From: Tolypothrix campylonemoides VB511288
GTDB taxonomy: Bacteria > Cyanobacteriota > Cyanobacteriia > Cyanobacteriales > Nostocaceae
Direction of reading: 5' to 3'
Length of the DNA: 63,097 nucleotides
Assembly: GCA_000828075.3 (NCBI GenBank)
Contig: JXCB02000001.1
Location: 140,541 to 203,637 of the forward strand
Below, in pieces: positions 27,569 through 35,575 of this stretch (the stretch's first letter is position 1; each line of letters opens with the position of its first letter). A program made the position numbers and the translations under genes. The notes under the pieces were generated by a model. That model saw only the letters and a program-made list of their open reading frames with translations. It was not told where the DNA came from and did no database searches.

Positions 27569-28312
27569 TCAAGCGGTAAAGCCGCCATCAATTTTGAGGT
27601 TCGCTCCCGTGACAAAAGCGGCTTCAGGACTGGCGAGATAAGAGACCATGCCAGCAATCTCGTCACACTGTCCATAGCGACCGAGGGCAGTTATCTTGGT
27701 CATCGCTGCGGCAAAGTCTCCATCTGCAGGATTCATATCAGTATCGATCGGACCGGGCTGGATATTATTGACGGTGATGCCGCGAGCTCCCAGATCGCGG
27801 GCAAGACCACGGGTGAAGCTGGCGATCGCTCCCTTCGTCAGCGCATAGATGGAGCCGCCAGCAAAAGGCATTGAATCACTGCTGCCGCTGCCAATCATAA
27901 TGATCCGTCCCCCCTCGCCCATGTGACGAACTGCCTCTTGAGTTGCCACAAAAACGCCTTTGATATTCACCGCGACGAGGCGGTCAAACTCCTCGATCAA
28001 GAACTGATCGATCGGGGCTAGAGCGCCAACTCCTGCGTTGTTGACGAGAATGTCGAGACGACCGAAGGTGTTGACGGTCTCAGCTACGGCGTTTTTTACC
28101 GCTTCTACATCGGCACTGTCAGCCCGAATTGCCAAAGCTTTTCCCCCTGCTGCTTCGATATCTCGAACCACCTCATCAGCTTTTTGGGACGAACTGGTGT
28201 AGGTGAGAGCAACGGCTGCCCCATCATGAGCGAGACGTTTGGCGATCGCCGCTCCTATACCGCGAGAACCACCCGTTACCAGTGCAACTTTGCCTGCAAG
28301 TGTTGTCATCAT
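27569..28312 (-). CDS. short-chain dehydrogenase/reductase (FabG-like)
   Basis: 247 residues. TGGSRGIGAAIA forms the cofactor site, NNAG is near residue 91, catalytic Ser is in MIGSGSSDS and Tyr-x3-Lys in IYALTKGA, and ITVNNIQPGPIDTDMNP follows. It starts at ATG 28312 or the next codon, also ATG. It is the first gene after the divergent promoter region shared with the TetR gene, where two copies of an operator-like 12-mer lie. The base composition is GC-richer than that of the surrounding genome. Confidence 0.9.
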   Translation of the reverse strand: MMTTLAGKVALVTGGSRGIGAAIAKRLAHDGAAVALTYTSSSQKADEVVRDIEAAGGKALAIRADSADVEAVKNAVAETVNTFGRLDILVNNAGVGALAPIDQFLIEEFDRLVAVNIKGVFVATQEAVRHMGEGGRIIMIGSGSSDSMPFAGGSIYALTKGAIASFTRGLARDLGARGITVNNIQPGPIDTDMNPADGDFAAAMTKITALGRYGQCDEIAGMVSYLASPEAAFVTGANLKIDGGFTA

Positions 28313-28354
28313 GACTTACTCCGTTGGGTGTATTACTGCCAAATCAGTATTTTT

Positions 28355-28366
28355 TACCGATTGGTA
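28355..28366. promoter_or_regulatory. TetR operator-like site 1 (TACYGAWTGGTA)
   Basis: TACCGATTGGTA, with inverted ends TACC/GGTA, lies 43 bp upstream of the first SDR and 53 bp upstream of the TetR start. It shares 10 of 12 positions with the second site at 28408-28419, in the same orientation. Confidence 0.55.
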
Positions 28367-28407
28367 CATATTAGCGTCGTCCTTCTCAGAATGTCAAGGA
28401 AGTTCTA

Positions 28408-28419
28408 TACTGAATGGTA
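28408..28419. promoter_or_regulatory. TetR operator-like site 2, overlapping the tetR start
   Basis: TACTGAATGGTA ends on the A of the TetR ATG (28419). A bound repressor here would block its own start, which suggests autoregulation, while site 1 would control the divergent SDR operon. Confidence 0.5.
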
Positions 28420-29033
28420 TGGAAACGAGAAAGTCTCATAGTGTGCAGGGTCGTCCGCGCGCTTTTAATATGGATGTAGCTTTAGAGCAGGCTTTGCTTC
28501 TGTTCTGGCGCAAGGGGTATTTGGGTACATCGCTCACAGATCTGACTGAGGCGATGGGCATTAACCGTCCGAGCCTTTACGCCGCCTTTGGCAACAAGGA
28601 GACTTTATTCCGCAAGGCACTTGATCGCTATCGCAATCGGCACACTGCGTACCTGCGGGATGCCCTTGAGGAACCAACTGCCCGGAGAGCGATCGAGCGA
28701 ATGATGCAGGGCGTTGTGGATTTAGTGACCAATCCAGGCAATCCTTGCAGCTGTCTGGTTGCACAGAGCCTACTCGCCTGTGCAGATCCAGACGATCCGC
28801 TCCATCAGGAATTGGTAGAACGCCGAGCGGCAGACGAGATTGCTATCCGCGATCGCTTCAAGCGGGCGGTATCTGAGGGGGACTTGCCGCCTGATGCTGA
28901 CCCTGCTGCCCTTGCTCGCTTCGTGCTCACGGTCAACTCTGGACTGTCTGTGCAAGCAGCAGGTGGAGCCAGTCGCACGGAACTCCTACAAGTTGTTCGG
29001 ACGGCATTGCAGGCCTGTTCAACATTAGATTAG
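28419..29033 (+). CDS. TetR/AcrR-family repressor
   Basis: 204 residues from ATG at 28419 (METRKSHSVQGRPRAF); an upstream in-frame start would run through the divergent promoter. The helix-turn-helix is at about 22-62 (LLLFWRKGYLGTSLTDLTEAMGINRPSLY, AAFGNKETLF). The C-terminal ligand domain has CSCLVAQSLLACADPDDPL. Family members of this branch often sense electrophiles, quinones or aldehydes and control divergent oxidoreductases. It is divergent from two SDR genes, and its start overlaps one of two operator-like repeats. Confidence 0.88.
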   Translation: METRKSHSVQGRPRAFNMDVALEQALLLFWRKGYLGTSLTDLTEAMGINRPSLYAAFGNKETLFRKALDRYRNRHTAYLRDALEEPTARRAIERMMQGVVDLVTNPGNPCSCLVAQSLLACADPDDPLHQELVERRAADEIAIRDRFKRAVSEGDLPPDADPAALARFVLTVNSGLSVQAAGGASRTELLQVVRTALQACSTLD

Positions 29034-29645
29034 GTAAATAGGTTTGATTATTTCTTTAAATTCAGGCAACCACAAATTTTTGGAGTTTAAAGTTGAGTTA
29101 TTAACCTTGATTTGTTTAATCTCTCGCTATGAGATCGCTCTTTACAGGAATCGCTCAAAGAGAAATTAGTGTATGTCCTCAAAATAGATTGCCAGCTAAC
29201 GGCATAGTTGAGCGGCGATAAATACGACTCAGGCGTAGATAGTGGGCAAGAATTGAAACCATTTTTCTTGCTGAATTTAGATTGCATTTCAACGCCCTTT
29301 TTCTCATGTTTTGAGTCCACAAAGCAAATAAACACGGTTTGGATGCTTTCTAGTCCGGATAATTGAAGATAATGACAATCATTAAAACAGGGGAAGCGGT
29401 CGCCAACGGCGACCGCTTCCCCTTTGATGAGTTCAAATCCAGGCACTTCTCAAATTTGACGTTTGCGTAGCGGCGGCTTCCGCATCGCCTGCGCTGAGGT
29501 AGATTTCCGTATTCTCTACATTTCTAGAGTTCTATCTATGACTTGTTTGCCGCGTAAGCTCATTCTCACTTCTCGTGTTACTCCACTACATTCCTATTAG
29601 TGTATTAGGGGTTTACCCAGACAGGTGCAAGATATGAGCTATGCC
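29034..29645. other. intergenic region with a perfect 15-bp palindrome
   Basis: No gene is supported here. A perfect hairpin at 29390-29422 (GGGGAAGCGGTCGCC, loop AAC, then the exact complement), followed by TTT, can act as a terminator on the plus strand and is also a known style of dispersed cyanobacterial palindrome. Near 29,466-29,495 there is a GCGTAGCGGCGGCTTCCGC-type repeat. A 119-codon minus-strand ORF across the region is judged spurious. Confidence 0.65.
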
Positions 29646-29722
29646 CAACCGCCAATTCGCAATTGGCGAGCGCATGAATCTGAAGAACGCGAAGCAACTA
29701 AATTTCGATAACCCGCAACTTG
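29646..29722 (+). repeat. 77-bp direct repeat, right copy
   Basis: Second copy of the repeat at 25,662-25,738 (2 mismatches). It lies inside the methyltransferase reading frame and replaces that gene's 3' part: after VLEAPNLPSNEKY the reading frame runs into the repeat and stops at 29613. It marks the right border of the RidA-SDR-TetR island. Confidence 0.85.
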
Positions 29723-30283
29723 GGTTAGTACGATACTTTTCATTGGAAGGCAAATTTGGTGCTTCCAGTACCAAGTCAATATAATTAGCTGTAAATTCGT
29801 CATTTTTATCCCACTCATTCCAAACTGTAGCCAGTCTTCCCGACGGTTTCAAAATGCGGTTAAATTCGAGAAGAGTTGGTTCTGGGTTGAACCAGTGGAA
29901 AGACTGGAAGCAAGTTACTAAGTCAACGGAAGCATCGCTTAAGCCTGTGGCTTCGGCTGTTGCTTGGCGATATTCCACTATAGGATGGGGTGTAGCCGCT
30001 TGTCTCATGTCGGCGTTGGGTTCAATTGCTAAGACACGCACTCCCCGTTCAGCAAGAAGCCGCGAAGAAATTCCTGTCCCAGCGCCCACGTCTGCTACTA
30101 TTGGGAACTGTGTTTCCAATCCCTCCAGGATGATATCAATTGCTGCTGCTGGGTACGATGGTCGGTATTTTGCATAGTCTGGCGCGCGATGGTGCGGAGC
30201 ACCCGCCAAGGGCGATCGCAAAATCTACTGAGTGGATTCCAGGTGTACGGTGGCGTTTCTTCTAAATCAGCCATAATCTTCAA
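29723..30283 (-). pseudogene. SAM-dependent methyltransferase, frameshifted and 3'-truncated
   Basis: The original start reads MADLEETPPYTWNPLSRFCD. A 34-bp HIP1-ended repeat (30186-30219) breaks the frame; removing its extra 26 bp joins SRFCDR directly to APDYAKYRPSYPAAAI. The class I methyltransferase core follows (VADVGAGTGISSRLLAERG, VLAIEPNADM, SFHWFNPEPTLLEF, RILKPSGRL). The C-terminal third is lost at the 77-bp repeat. A shorter ORF (start 30221) that skips the damaged 5' end lacks the normal N-terminus. The start overlaps the stop of the upstream small gene. Confidence 0.82.
30186..30219 (-). repeat. 34-bp HIP1-ended repeat, copy 3, inside a gene
   Basis: On the minus strand it reads from GCGATCGCC to CCATCGC with hairpin GGTGC-TCC-GCACC. 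Relative to a plain HIP1 octamer GCGATCGC it adds 26 bp, which shifts the methyltransferase frame by two. Confidence 0.8.
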
Positions 30284-30579
30284 AACGCTGTCGGTAATGA
30301 GTTACTAGGATATGATTTGGGCTGACGCCACAAGGTCATCTTTAATTCCTTGCAATAGCATTCCCAGCCACGAGTTTCGATTTCATGGTTGCATATCCAA
30401 TCAAAAATTCGTTGTGCTTTTGCAAAAGCTACATTTGTTGATGGATAAATACGGGGGCTAGGACAAAACACTTCTCCACTCATATGGATTGCGGCAATTT
30501 GCCAGTAGTCGCTCCCCTCACCTTCAGGGATAATTTCTAAAAAGCCGTCTTTGAAAGGCTCTATAATTCCCATATTCAT
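30280..30579 (-). CDS. small protein of unknown function
   Basis: 97-99 residues, start at ATG 30579 or two codons later (MGIIEPFKDGFLEIIPEGEG). It has no signal peptide and one mid-region run FAKAQRIFDWICNHEIETRGWECY. I do not recognise the family; similar short proteins occur in filamentous cyanobacteria. It sits 17 bp after the Wzx-type gene on the same strand, so it may be the tail of the polysaccharide operon, and it overlaps the start of the broken methyltransferase gene. Confidence 0.65.
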   Translation of the reverse strand: MNMGIIEPFKDGFLEIIPEGEGSDYWQIAAIHMSGEVFCPSPRIYPSTNVAFAKAQRIFDWICNHEIETRGWECYCKELKMTLWRQPKSYPSNSLPTAF

Positions 30580-30596
30580 TCAACAATAAACAACTT

Positions 30597-31982
30597 CTAA
30601 GACCTCAGTAGTTGAAAATAGCCAATGAGGCTGTTTCTCTCTTTAGTTGAAAGCAGCGGAAGCAGTAGCAACACAAAAGATGAGTAACGGACGACTTCGT
30701 TGACTGTACTCAAAATCAGAACAGCAATTGATATGGTAAACCAACTGAGAGCTACTGTATAATTTGGACTACCTATTTCTTTCGCTATGTATATATGGAT
30801 GACAATATAACTAGCTAATCCAGCTATCTCAGCCCAGCCATAGCCGATCATCCCCAAGTACGGTACCAGCAAAAAGGCACTTCCTGCAAAAAGCACCATA
30901 TGTGCCGCATGAAACCAAGCCACCTCAAGATTTTTACCAAAGAGATAGAGGACTGACGAATGCAGATTGAAGATGGAATTGCCAAGATAGCCAATTGCAA
31001 TTAACGGAAAGATTTGCAGCGCTGGAATCCATTTTTCACCAAAAACTAGTGGCAATACGACAGGCGCTGCTATTGCAAACGCAGCCATTGGCAAACCAAC
31101 TGCTAGCGCTTGCAGTCTCATTCCTTCCTCAACACTCCTGCGTAGGCGAGTTTTGTCATTTTCTAACTTAGCTAGCGCCGCCATAGCCAAACGCCAGGTG
31201 ACAGACTTAGCAAAGGCAAGCATTTCTACAAGGCGAATAGCTAAAGCCACAAAGCCAACAGCTTCAGCCCCAGCGAAACGCCCCACAATGACTGGATTGA
31301 CTAGCGATCGCAATTGCCAAATCCAACCCCCAAAGGATAAGCTTAGACCATTCCTCAGCATTTCCCGAATTAAACTCGGCTGCCAGCACAAGCGCGGGCG
31401 AAGATTGGTACTATAGACAGTCAATACAACCATAGTTATTTGCTGCAGCCACAAACCACCGACAGGTGCCCAAGCGCCCTCCCCTCGATGTGCAAGGGGT
31501 ACAGCTGCTATGTAATAGCTAATTTGGCTGATTAACTCAATCAAAGCTACACGCTGAAAATTTAAGTCACGGTCTAGTTTAATTGTTAGGGGCAGATTTA
31601 ACAGAGAAAGAGGTAATGTTAAACCCATGACTGCTATAAGCGGTGCTACTTGTGGAAGCTTAAGCATCTGGGCGATAATATGTTGCCCTAGTACAAGACT
31701 GAGTGCAAAGACGCCGCTAATACATAGCAACAGGGTAAAGGCTTGGTCATAATCCTGTTGGTCTGGGTTGGAAGTTTTACGTAGTAAATAGACATCCAAG
31801 CCCCATATACCCAACCCGCCGAGGAAGCTTACAATGCCATAAGCGACTCCATAAAGCCCGTACTCGGTCGGTCCAATGACTCTAGTGATGAACAATACAC
31901 CAATTAAGCTGAGTAAGATACCCAAAGCTTGACGTATGACCATCAAGGCTCCGCCCTTGATGACTTTACTACGCAATCCCAC
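30597..31982 (-). CDS. polysaccharide flippase, Wzx/RfbX type
   Basis: 461 residues with about 12-14 membrane helices and the MOP-superfamily start KVIKGGALMVIRQALGILLS, then TRVIGPTEYGLYGVAYGI. These flippases move lipid-linked sugar repeat units across the plasma membrane. GFVALAIRLVEMLAFAKSVTWRL in the middle is typical of the PST branch. It is the last large gene of the minus-strand polysaccharide cluster, and with the Wzy and Wzc genes it indicates a Wzx/Wzy-dependent assembly route. Confidence 0.9.
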   Translation of the reverse strand: MGLRSKVIKGGALMVIRQALGILLSLIGVLFITRVIGPTEYGLYGVAYGIVSFLGGLGIWGLDVYLLRKTSNPDQQDYDQAFTLLLCISGVFALSLVLGQHIIAQMLKLPQVAPLIAVMGLTLPLSLLNLPLTIKLDRDLNFQRVALIELISQISYYIAAVPLAHRGEGAWAPVGGLWLQQITMVVLTVYSTNLRPRLCWQPSLIREMLRNGLSLSFGGWIWQLRSLVNPVIVGRFAGAEAVGFVALAIRLVEMLAFAKSVTWRLAMAALAKLENDKTRLRRSVEEGMRLQALAVGLPMAAFAIAAPVVLPLVFGEKWIPALQIFPLIAIGYLGNSIFNLHSSVLYLFGKNLEVAWFHAAHMVLFAGSAFLLVPYLGMIGYGWAEIAGLASYIVIHIYIAKEIGSPNYTVALSWFTISIAVLILSTVNEVVRYSSFVLLLLPLLSTKERNSLIGYFQLLRS

Positions 31983-32092
31983 GGCTACTCCAAAAATGAA
32001 TTAAGTTTTACATTTGCACAAAATTCAGAATTCAGAATCTCCCTAAAGAAGAATTCTGCATTCTGAATTTTGAGTTCTGAGTTCTTTATTAA
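31983..32092. repeat. heptamer STRR spacer (TTCTGAA/ATTCAGA)
   Basis: Inverted and direct heptamers (AATTCAGAATTCAGAATC, then ATTCTGCATTCTGAATTTTG and TTCTGAGTTC) fill the gap between the flippase and the first GT2. They can fold into a hairpin with an AATTCTG stem and may weaken read-through. Confidence 0.65.
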
Positions 32093-33052
32093 TCACGTAG
32101 CACGAGCGAACAAGCGTCGGCGTAGGTTACGGTTAAAAGACCGTATTGTGTCGTATCCATTAGGTCCAAGCAACCAAAGCACGGCGATCGCGACATTCAA
32201 ACGCACAAACCACAAACGCAAAAGGAGTTGTGGGTAAAGTGCAGCTGCTTGACGACTAAAATGAAAAGCTTGTTTGTAATCTTGTGTATCTATAGACCTC
32301 CAAGCTAAAAAGACATACAATCGACCATAGCTACGGGGTCGTAGATAAAGAATGTCTGTGGGTAAAGAACGATAGGTTTTCTCAATTAACTGGCGAAAAC
32401 CTCTTAACATTGATTGGCAATCTTTTGATTTGTTGTTTGGGTGCATACGATATTTCACCAAAGGTTCTTTAACCACGCCATAGTGATAGCGAGTGGCAAT
32501 ACGTATCCACATATCCACATCTTCAATGTAGCTCTCCCGGTCAAACAAGCCCAAGGTGTCGAAACAAGAGCGACGGATCATTGGTGAACTTCCACAGCAA
32601 ACCGGGCTGTCACATGATTCCACAACTTTCTTGTAGACATCACCCTCTGTCTCGTTCTTCATCACTAAGCCCGTGGGCTTGCTATTCTCATCTATAAAAG
32701 CTGTCCAAGTGTCTACCAAACCCACTAAGGGATTATTATCTAAGCATTGTGCTTGCTTTTCTAACTTAGTTGGTTCCCAAATATCATCAGCATCTAAAAA
32801 GGCAATGTATTCGCCTTTAGACTCGACAATCCCCTTGTTTCGTGCTGCTGCGGTGCCTTGATTTTCTTGCGAAATCAGTCTGACTCGCGGATCTCTGATT
32901 TGAGAACCCCATTCAACAATTCCATCGGAACTGCCATCATTAATAATTAATACTTCAAAATCTGTAAGTGTCTGTTTCTGAACACTTTCCAGAGTTTCGG
33001 GCAGATATTTCATGGCATTATATGCCGGAATAATAATAGTAACTTTGGGCAT
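32093..33052 (-). CDS. glycosyltransferase family 2
   Basis: 319 residues. GT-A fold with the N-terminal VTIIIPAYNAMKYLPETLES, nucleotide-binding NDGSSDG, and metal-binding DADD in FLDADDIWEP near residue 98; WIRIATRYHYGVV and RMHPNNKS lie in the acceptor half. It adds a sugar from an NDP donor to the growing repeat unit. The next gene upstream (33,205-34,188) is a close paralogue with the same motif order, so the pair arose by tandem duplication. Confidence 0.9.
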   Translation of the reverse strand: MPKVTIIIPAYNAMKYLPETLESVQKQTLTDFEVLIINDGSSDGIVEWGSQIRDPRVRLISQENQGTAAARNKGIVESKGEYIAFLDADDIWEPTKLEKQAQCLDNNPLVGLVDTWTAFIDENSKPTGLVMKNETEGDVYKKVVESCDSPVCCGSSPMIRRSCFDTLGLFDRESYIEDVDMWIRIATRYHYGVVKEPLVKYRMHPNNKSKDCQSMLRGFRQLIEKTYRSLPTDILYLRPRSYGRLYVFLAWRSIDTQDYKQAFHFSRQAAALYPQLLLRLWFVRLNVAIAVLWLLGPNGYDTIRSFNRNLRRRLFARAT

Positions 33053-33152
33053 ATTTATGAACTCTTTAATTGAATATATTGACTTTTTTCAGCCGTAGAG
33101 AACGCACACAAAAGAAAACTCAGAAAACTTTATGAGTCAATCAGGATTGCCA

Positions 33153-33215
33153 TAATTATTGGCTTTAACTATTGGCTTTAACTATTGACTTTAACTATTG
33201 GCTTTTAACTATTAC
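33153..33215. repeat. 13-bp tandem repeat between the two GT2 genes
   Basis: About four units of TATTGGCTTTAAC (one with GAC, one with an extra T) separate the paralogous GT2 genes; the last unit runs to the end of the upstream GT2 reading frame. Confidence 0.7.
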
Positions 33216-34188
33216 CTATCTCCCATTGTTCATTAGCCGTTGGTGTACGTCGCCGCAGGACTTGGGTAATTGCTTTCACTCTGTCATAAGTTTGACCCCC
33301 AAATTTTTTTAAAAGTGTTAAAGCTACAGTTTGGCGGATGAAGTCCCAAGAAAAAATAAGTAGTGGACAATGAGCAATAGCTTGATGATTAAAATGAAGC
33401 GCTTGGTCGTAATCTTTATTGTTAATAGCTCTCCAAGCTAAGTAGAGATTAATACGACCATATCCTTTCTCTCTTAAAGGCAGTAATTCTGCGGGTACAG
33501 ACTCAAAAGCGTTCTCGATGATTGTCCGAAAAGCTTCCAAAGTTCCTTGACAATTTGTGGACTTGCTACCGGGATGTTGGCGATAGCGAACCAAGAGTTC
33601 TTTGATCACTGCAAAGCGATATTGGGAAGCAAGGCGAATCCACATATCTAAATCTTCAAGAAACGGTAATTCTCGGTTAAATAAGCCTACCGTTTCAAAA
33701 CAAGAGCGACGAATCAAGGGTGTACTGTCACAAGGACATATCGGTTTAAACTGGACAAGTTGCTTCCATACGTCGTCTTTGTCTGCATAGGAAACAACAA
33801 CTTTCCCTGTGGACTTACCTTGCTGGTTAATTAAAACTGTCCACGTATCTACTAAACCAACTGATGGGTTTTCTTCCAGATAACGGACTTGCTTTTGAAG
33901 TTTGGTTGGCTCCCAAATATCATCAGCATCCAAAAGTGCGATATATTCTCCAACAGCCGCAGTAATTCCTGTGTTTCGTGCTCCAGATGAACCTTGATTT
34001 TCCTGCGAAATCAGCCGAACTCGCGAGTCTTTGATTTGAGAAACCCACTCTACAGTTCCATCAGAACTCCCATCATCAACAATAAGCACTTCAAAATCTG
34101 TAAATGTCTGCTTCAGAACGCTCTCCACAGCTTCTGGGAGATAAGCTATAGCATTGTATGCTGGGATAATGACAGAAACTTTTGGCAT
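33205..34188 (-). CDS. glycosyltransferase family 2, tandem paralogue
   Basis: 327 residues, same layout as its downstream neighbour: VSVIIPAYNAIAYLPEAVES, DDGSSDGTVEW, LLDADDIWEPTKL, then WIRLASQYRFAVI and RYRQHPGSKS. The donor sugar is unknown. The two copies differ most in the C-terminal acceptor half, which fits divergence to different linkages. It begins 16 bp after the GT4 gene upstream, so it is in the same transcript. Confidence 0.9.
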   Translation of the reverse strand: MPKVSVIIPAYNAIAYLPEAVESVLKQTFTDFEVLIVDDGSSDGTVEWVSQIKDSRVRLISQENQGSSGARNTGITAAVGEYIALLDADDIWEPTKLQKQVRYLEENPSVGLVDTWTVLINQQGKSTGKVVVSYADKDDVWKQLVQFKPICPCDSTPLIRRSCFETVGLFNRELPFLEDLDMWIRLASQYRFAVIKELLVRYRQHPGSKSTNCQGTLEAFRTIIENAFESVPAELLPLREKGYGRINLYLAWRAINNKDYDQALHFNHQAIAHCPLLIFSWDFIRQTVALTLLKKFGGQTYDRVKAITQVLRRRTPTANEQWEIGNS

Positions 34189-34204
34189 GTGACACTCCTG
34201 TACT

Positions 34205-35422
34205 TCAATGAATTGGTAACGGCAATTCTTTCTTGGACTGCAAAATCGTTTCTAAAATCACATCGCGATAACGCAATGCTATGGCATCCCAACTAAAGCG
34301 GGTAGCATTCTGTCTAGCACGTACACTCCAGTTACCACTCAGCGCCTCTTGAATGGCAGTTGCGTAGATATCTAGTTTGGTGACATCACATAGAATACCA
34401 CCATCACCGACAATATATCGTCGCATTTCATCATCAGTAGCGACAACTGGCAAACCACTAGCCATTGCTTCTAAATAAACAAGCCCAAAAGGTTCGTGAA
34501 TCGAAGGGAGTGTAAAGGCATCCACACTGCGGTAAACTTCAGGCATTCGCTCAAATGGCAAGGTGCGAACGGCAAACCGCTTTTCTCCCAGCAACTGCTT
34601 ACCTAGTGACTCAAAGTATAGGCGATCGGGTCCGTCCCCACACACCAAAAGACTCACGTCGCTGAGGCGAGACACGGCTTGAATCGCTAATTCAACTCGC
34701 TTTTGATTTTTGCGGTTCAACGAAGCAACACACAACACCACTGGTTTGGGTAAATCAATATCAAGCTGGACACCTTCAGGAGTAAATTGCTCAAGATTTA
34801 CACCATTAGGAATCACACTTATGGGTTGCTTTGGTTGGAAAGTTTGCGCCAACTCGGCGGCGGCTTCATCGAAAACTACGAGATGATCTGGACGAAACCG
34901 AAGATTACGCTGCAAGCATTTGCCATTTTTTTGTAATGAACCATCATCTCCTTTCCCCATTAAGCTATTGTGTTCGGTAAAAAGTATCGGAGTTTTTGTT
35001 ACCGCTCTGACGCAGGCAGCCATTGCCAAACCTGCATAATCATTATGGGGAAAGATCAAATCAGCTCGATGAGTGAGCAAGCGGAGCAAGCAAGGAAAGA
35101 AACCCGTCAGGTGTTCCACCACAATTTCAGGATTTGTGAAACCACGCACTAAAGGAGCAATCAAAGGGTGGCGCACAGCATGAAAAGCATGCGATCGGGG
35201 AATACAGCGAATGGGGTAGCTAAAGGATCCACAAGCCGCGCCGCTAAGTAATTCTACTTCAAAGTAGGAACTGAGGCGGCGGCTGAGTTCAATTGCCATA
35301 ATCTCTGATCCACCACTCCAATTGACTCCGGCACTAGGATGGACTAAAACAATTCGGTAAGGTCGTTCACCTGTGCTCCTTAATTGAGTATTATCAGTGG
35401 AGCTAATCATTTGTTGGGTCAT
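34205..35422 (-). CDS. glycosyltransferase family 4
   Basis: 405 residues of GT-B fold. The N-terminal domain holds VHPSAGVNWSGGSEIMAIEL; the C-terminal donor domain holds VVLCVASLNRKNQKR, VCGDGPDRLYFESL and the E-x7-E element EPFGLVYLEAMASGLPVVAT. A retaining transferase that uses a nucleotide sugar, most likely in repeat-unit assembly. The first 20 residues are a polar extension, so a later start is possible, but no better Met is near. Confidence 0.88.
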   Translation of the reverse strand: MTQQMISSTDNTQLRSTGERPYRIVLVHPSAGVNWSGGSEIMAIELSRRLSSYFEVELLSGAACGSFSYPIRCIPRSHAFHAVRHPLIAPLVRGFTNPEIVVEHLTGFFPCLLRLLTHRADLIFPHNDYAGLAMAACVRAVTKTPILFTEHNSLMGKGDDGSLQKNGKCLQRNLRFRPDHLVVFDEAAAELAQTFQPKQPISVIPNGVNLEQFTPEGVQLDIDLPKPVVLCVASLNRKNQKRVELAIQAVSRLSDVSLLVCGDGPDRLYFESLGKQLLGEKRFAVRTLPFERMPEVYRSVDAFTLPSIHEPFGLVYLEAMASGLPVVATDDEMRRYIVGDGGILCDVTKLDIYATAIQEALSGNWSVRARQNATRFSWDAIALRYRDVILETILQSKKELPLPIH

Positions 35423-35575
35423 CCTTAAACTACTCCATAGGCAACTAAAGAAAGTTTGGGAATTTCTTTACAGCAGTTTTCACTTATTTAAACCACACTT
35501 TTAAGCGTTCTTCTTTGCGTTTAGAGCGTAGTGCGCGACACAAAAAAGGTCTATTTCCCTGAAAATAGCTGTAAG

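Noticed and set aside
29428-29445. GAGTTCAAATCCAGGC, T-loop-like tRNA fragment
   Set aside because: Flanking bases do not form a T stem, and no acceptor or anticodon arm is present.
29087-29446. 119-codon minus-strand ORF
   Set aside because: It starts inside a perfect palindrome, has no family resemblance and no ribosome site.
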